DNA of 64,000 nt from Ceratodon purpureus (Eukaryota; Streptophyta; Bryopsida; Pseudoditrichales; Ditrichaceae): contig CM026422.1 in the NCBI GenBank assembly GCA_014871385.1, positions 15,696,127-15,760,126 on the forward strand, in the 5' to 3' direction. Below the pieces are notes generated by a model. That model was not told the DNA's origin and searched no databases. It saw only the letters and a list, made by a program, of their open reading frames with translations. Shown here in pieces: positions 59,500 to 64,000 of this stretch. The translations under genes were made by a program, and so were the position numbers. Each line of letters begins with the position of its first letter. Within the stretch, counting starts at the first letter, position 1.

Positions 59500-62400
59500 C
59501 TAAGTGGGATAATTGAACAATCCATATTGTAGAGGTCTACGCATTGAATAAGCATATCGTTTCTCTTCTTCTATTCGTCTTACCTCACCTCCAAACACAA
59601 AGTCAAAAGCTGGGGCCCATGTAAGTGACATTGCCACCACAACAAAGAATCCACTTAGTAATCCAATTCCAAAAGCTGGTAAAGAACCATAGTCAAAGAT
59701 TACATAATCATTGTGTGTAGCAATATCACTGTTAGGTTGTATATTGTAAACAACACATGGCCTCTTTATGACATCTCCACACAATCCTGGATTCCCTGGT
59801 AAATAAGAAGATGAGTCAAAAGTGTTGAATTGGTTTCCAGTAGGAATGGCACCATTCAAATTGTTGTACGAGACATTGAACGTGCCGAGAGTGAATGGTA
59901 ACTTTGTTGGAAGTACTCCTGTCAGGTTGTTTTGTGACAAGTCCAAAGCTTCCAATTCCTCCATAAATTGAAATGATGGAGATATTCCTCCTTCCAATTT
60001 GTTATCGGACAAAATCAAATACTTCATCCCAATAAGATCTGTGATTCCTATTGGAATTTCTCCTTCCAATACATTTGAAGACAGATCCATGTAAGTTGTT
60101 TCTAATAGAATGTACGAATATTCTTCGCTCATGTCTTGACCTCTTGGTGTTATAAACAAAGGGGCATATGAGTTGTTTAAGGTTCCTCCTAATGGATCAG
60201 AAACATTCTTAGATTGCACTTTGAATCCATCTAAGTTACCAAAGTTTTGAGGAATGGGTCCCGTGAGTTGATTGTGTGATAAATCCAATACTTGTAAGCT
60301 TTTCAAATCTCCCAACCATGAGGGTATTGGCCCTTCAAGTTGATTGTATGAAATTGAAAGTACTCGTAGGCTGGATAGATGGCTTCCAGATACTTGGACA
60401 GATAATCCACCAGTAAAATTGTTCTTGCTAAAATCCATAAAAACAACTGAAGAATTTAAGCTTGTTGAAGATAAAGGAAGTTTTCCTTCCAACTTATTGT
60501 TTGAAATAGAGAGAGCATATAGATTTGGCCACAAAGTCGAAAAGTCTTCAAACCCAAATGGAAGAGTACCTGTAAGGCTGTTGTTGTTTAACAAAAGATA
60601 CTCCAGAGATGAACAGTTTCCTAGAGACGGTGGAATTTGACCAGAAAGGTAATTCGTCTGCAAATCAAGAACTTCTAATTTCTTCAAAGATCCAAGTTCA
60701 ATAGGAATTTCACCTACACAATGCAAGAGTTTATGTTAATGCCACATTACAAAGTGTGAAAAACAAATTCAAATTGGCAGTAAAACAATAGAAGCTGAAA
60801 GCTTAGAACAGATAATTTTGAATCTCTTTGAATCTCTTGTGAATTTGCACAAGGAATGCAAGCATAGATACTATGACAAAACAGTCATACTTCATTCATT
60901 TCAGAATCAGTCCCTGAACCTTATACTGTACATCTATAGAATTGAGCCCTGACTACCGTATGTAAATGCTAGAGGTTCAAAGTTAGGCTTTTGTTTGTAA
61001 GCAGACTCTCCAATCAATTTGATTAAAAAATGGAAATATCATATTTCGTATAGAGAAAAAGAAACATTTTCTCACCAGCGAGTCTATTGTTTGCAGGCCA
61101 AAGTTGCACAAGTGAAGTGATACCTCCCAATGAAGTTGGTATTGAATCTTGTAAATAATTGTTCTCCAAAACAAGTATTTGTAAGTTCTTGAGGAATGCA
61201 AGTTGGCTTGGAATATTACCTATTAAGATAAAAATATATTTCAATCATCAAATGTGTAGTTAGTAAGTTAAGTCACTTATTGTGAACTTTGCAATGAGTC
61301 ATGGCCTTTATCCACGTTGTAATAAACAAAAAGAATAATATAACAATAATATGAAAAGATCACCATGCATCAAGATTGATCATATTATTGAGAATTTCAA
61401 ATTGTAGGGTGTTGAAATATTGACATTTTTGTACCAGTGAATTCATTGTTTCCAAGCCAAAGTTGCACTAATGACGTGATACCTCCCAACCAAGTTGGTA
61501 TTGGACCTTGTAAATTATTGTACTCCAAAACAAGTATTTGCAAGTTCTTGAGGAATGCAAGTTGGCTTGGAATATAGCCTATTAAGATGAAAATGTTACA
61601 ATCATCAAAGGTGTAGTTAATATTATAAGACAAGTCACTTATTCTAAAATCTACAATGATACATGCCCTTTATCCATGTTGTAATAAACAAAAAGATTAT
61701 TATAACAATAATTTGAAAAGATCATCATGCATGAAGATTAATCATAACATTGAGAAATTCAAATTGTAAGGTATTGGAAGATTGACATTTTCTTACCAGT
61801 GAATTGATTGACTCCAAGGTAAAGTTTCACCAATGAAGTAATGCCTCCTAACCAAGTTGGTATTGGACCTTCTAAATTATTGTAGCCTAATACAAGAATT
61901 TGCAAGTTCTTGAGGGATGCAAGTTCATTTGGAATATTACCTATTAAAGATGACAGTTTTTCAATCATCAAAGATATGGTTAAGATGCAAATCATTAATT
62001 TGATGCAAAATTGAAAATCCAAGGTCGAGGCCTTTTATTGTAAAGTCTACAACCATGCGTTCCATTTATATTGACTCTAACAAAAAGAAACCAATATAAC
62101 AATACTCTGAAAAGATCACCATGCATCAAGATCAATCATAACATTGAATAATTCACATTGTAGGTATTGAAAGATTGACATTTTCTCACCAGTAAGTTGA
62201 TTGCCCTGAAGAACTAATACCACTAATTGATGTAGATCACCAAATGATGTAGGGATGCTTCCATTCAATTGATTGAAATCAAGTAATAATGCTGTCAAAT
62301 TCTTACATCTATTCAAGCTGCTTGGAATGGCCCCAAATAAATTTGTGTATGTTATTCTTAGATTTGTCAAGCTATAACAGCTATTCTCTGGAACCTCCGG

Positions 62401-63096
62401 AAGAAGACCTGAGAAGCTATTATAGGAAAGCCTCATAAACTCAAGCTTTGGTAATGTGTAAATATACCCAGCGGATAACTCGCCATCCAAATAATTGAAG
62501 CTCAAATCCACAGCTACCAAATTTCTGCACTTCATCAACTCAAAAGGAATGTTGCCAAATAGGCTATTTCCACTCATATTGAGATACGACAAATGCATGA
62601 GGTTGCCAATCTTGGAATTGATGGTGCCATTGAGCCTTAAATCCGTAAGCTTAATGCTTATGACGTTTCCCATCTCATCACAGTCGACACCTTTCCATGC
62701 GCTGCAATAAGTAGAATTTTCTTCATTGGTCCAATTTGCAAGTGCTCCAAATGGGTCGATTTGTATGGACTTTTTGATGGCAAGGAGTGCATTCACCTGG
62801 ATTGTTGTTGTGGTGGTGTTGATAGCAACAAGGTTTGTTCCAAGAGGGTTGGCTATGGTATGATATGTTTCTCTCCATAGTTGGTATGAGTGATTTGTTG
62901 TGCTTCTTTTGGAACTTGTTTCCCGGTTGCCTGTGCTTGTCCAAATTCCATTGGACTCAAAGTGATTATCGGAATGACGGACGAGGAAAGTACGAGGTGC
63001 CGAGAGGGCTAATACCTTTGAGAAGAAGGGAAGCAAAAGGAGTAGGAGAGAGAGGGCATACAAAGGAGATACGAGAACAACATTTGAAGTCGTCAT
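59500..63096 (-). CDS. LRR receptor-like protein 2 (RLP2), full-length
   Basis: Exons on the minus strand: 63096-62190, 61940-61797, 61578-61435, 61219-61076, 60713-59500; 850 codons plus stop. The architecture is as in RLP1: signal peptide, Ser/Thr-rich spacer, LRRNT, LRRs including three 48-residue modules in 144-bp phase 1 exons, an interrupting island-like stretch (FKVQSKNVSDPLGGTLNNSY), terminal LRRs and the cap GNPGLCGDVIKRPC. Unlike RLP1 it continues to a membrane helix (FGIGLLSGFFVVVAMSLTWAP) and a short cytoplasmic tail (GEVRRIEEEKRYAYSMRRP), the standard RLP layout. No kinase is present, so signalling would need a partner kinase such as a SOBIR1-type co-receptor (family knowledge). 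An upstream in-frame ATG at 63114 could add six residues. The sequence is nearly identical to RLP1 through most exons. Confidence 0.9.
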
Positions 63097-63701
63097 GGTG
63101 GATTTCAATAACATATTTGAAGTCTTGGCAAACTTGGATATACTCACTTCCTAGTTAAATGAATCATACCTGCAATCAATCAATGAATTCCATATATGTG
63201 AATATCTTCAATCTTTTCTTTGTTAAGAAACCTCTGCATGAGATGAATGATTTAAATAACAACTTGCTACTTTGAGCTCTTTGCTATTAATGTAGGCACT
63301 ATTATGTTCCAAGCCGTTTGCTTATTTCCAAGTCGAATTTCAGTGTCTACAAGTTTGGCAACTTATACCATAGAGACTATCTTTTCTTTTGTTTGAAATG
63401 TAGTTGCAAAGCTCCTAACAACATCATATGCATATAGAGCTAAAAAAATTGATATTCTATTTGGAGGCTATATTGAATGAAGAATATGTTTCTATATGCA
63501 CAAATTTGACTAGAACCCTAGTTTCAGTCAAAGTGGTAATCAAACGTACACTCATGAGGTAAAAGACATGACTACAAATGGCAATTTGTCTTAGGTGTAA
63601 CATCACCCCTAAAGATGCAAGGACAGAGATTGAGCAACGTACCTCTAAATGTAAGTTGGAAATGAAAGACCCAACATGATTGCTTCTACTGCTCTATAAG
63701 G

Positions 63702-63712
63702 CCTTTATATAG
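63702..63712 (-). promoter_or_regulatory. RLP2 TATA box (CTATATAAAGG)
   Basis: Same element and surroundings as upstream of RLP1 (minus strand CTATATAAAGG followed by CCTTATAGAGCAG), supporting expression from the same promoter type. Degenerate tandem repeats start about 45 bp further upstream. Confidence 0.65.
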
Positions 63713-63754
63713 AAGGAAAAAGAGATTTAAGCTCCAACATGATAGCTACTTTAG

Positions 63755-64000
63755 AAATTAGCATCGGTCGTGGCTCATCTTCCGCGCCGTCATTCATGAA
63801 ACAATCCAACTTTGTTGACCACTTAAGCATCAATCATGGCCCATTTGACCCACCATAATTGACAAAACACTCCAACTTGTAACCACTCTAGCATCAAACG
63901 TGGCCCATTTGCACATGATCATAATTCAGGGAACAATGCAACGTGATATGCCACTCTATCATGGAACATGGGTCGTGATTCATGGCTACTAGACTCTTGG
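63755..64000. repeat. Tandem degenerate repeats upstream of RLP2
   Basis: Counterpart of 46495-46735: imperfect units around AGCATCAA(A/T)C(G/A)TGGCCCATTTG and CATAATT blocks, with slightly different unit sequences from those of RLP1. The array reaches the window end. Confidence 0.6.

Larger units (their letters stand above)
59150..64000. repeat. Long direct duplication containing RLP2 (partner: 42230-46740)
   Basis: The whole RLP locus, including introns, 5' UTR intron, TATA box and upstream repeats, matches 42230-46740 in the same orientation at an offset of about 17.25 kb, and the match runs off the window edge. Divergence is concentrated at the 3' end of the coding region. Confidence 0.9.

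Noticed and set aside
1-64000. tRNA, rRNA, CRISPR arrays or bacterial operon signals
   Set aside because: None was recognised on reading both strands; short tRNA genes could be missed without a covariance search.

Overview
The window is plant nuclear DNA, most likely from a bryophyte and probably a moss. Every recognisable gene is land-plant type, with many short GT-AG introns (roughly 80-450 bp) in AT-rich, repeat-laden intergenic DNA. The moss assignment is an inference from intron size, base composition and protein similarity recalled from memory. No bacterial, organellar or viral features were seen. Exon boundaries below were read by hand from splice signals and reading-frame continuity; the products come from remembered family motifs, not database searches.

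Layout. (1) 83-2781 (+): 3' part of a ZFPL1-like Golgi zinc-finger protein, with an in-frame TAG. (2) 2629-8312 and 19755-25428: a near-identical ~5.7 kb direct duplication that starts inside the last ZFPL1 intron, so the second copy carries a broken ZFPL1 terminal exon. Weaker, rearranged copies follow to about 26890. (3) Between the two copies: a dead LINE-like fragment (8302-8990) and an intact 21-exon GH31 glucosidase of the HGL1 type (11512-18177) with a transit-peptide-like N terminus. (4) 28134-33326 (+): carnosine N-methyltransferase-like gene, 18 exons. (5) 34470-35346 (+): small LYR-motif protein whose leader is a 16-nt polypurine tandem repeat, with a minisatellite just upstream. 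(6) 36455-36765: a MITE with terminal inverted repeats and a 9-bp target duplication. (7) 38043-41727 (+): alpha/beta-hydrolase lipase resembling bacterial family I.5 lipases. (8) 42376-45838 and 59500-63096 (both -): two highly similar leucine-rich-repeat receptor-like proteins with modular 144-bp exons; the first has lost its usual membrane anchor and tail. (9) Between them (+): an OSCA/CSC1-type channel gene (49373-54707) with two compensating 1-bp frameshifts in one exon, a strong foldback (55136-55232), and a small very hydrophobic protein gene (55951-56523) followed by a decayed tandem copy (57180-57582).

The genes do not form an operon or an obvious pathway. The organising theme is duplication: two pairs of long direct repeats, each spaced about 17.1-17.3 kb, bracket single-copy genes (HGL1-like; OSCA-like), and several genes contain smaller internal tandem duplications. 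The observations most worth following are the foldback, the hydrophobic repeat protein, the polypurine leader with its open reading frame, the RLP tail switch, and the reading-frame breaks in the ZFPL1-like and OSCA-like genes, any of which could also be assembly errors.
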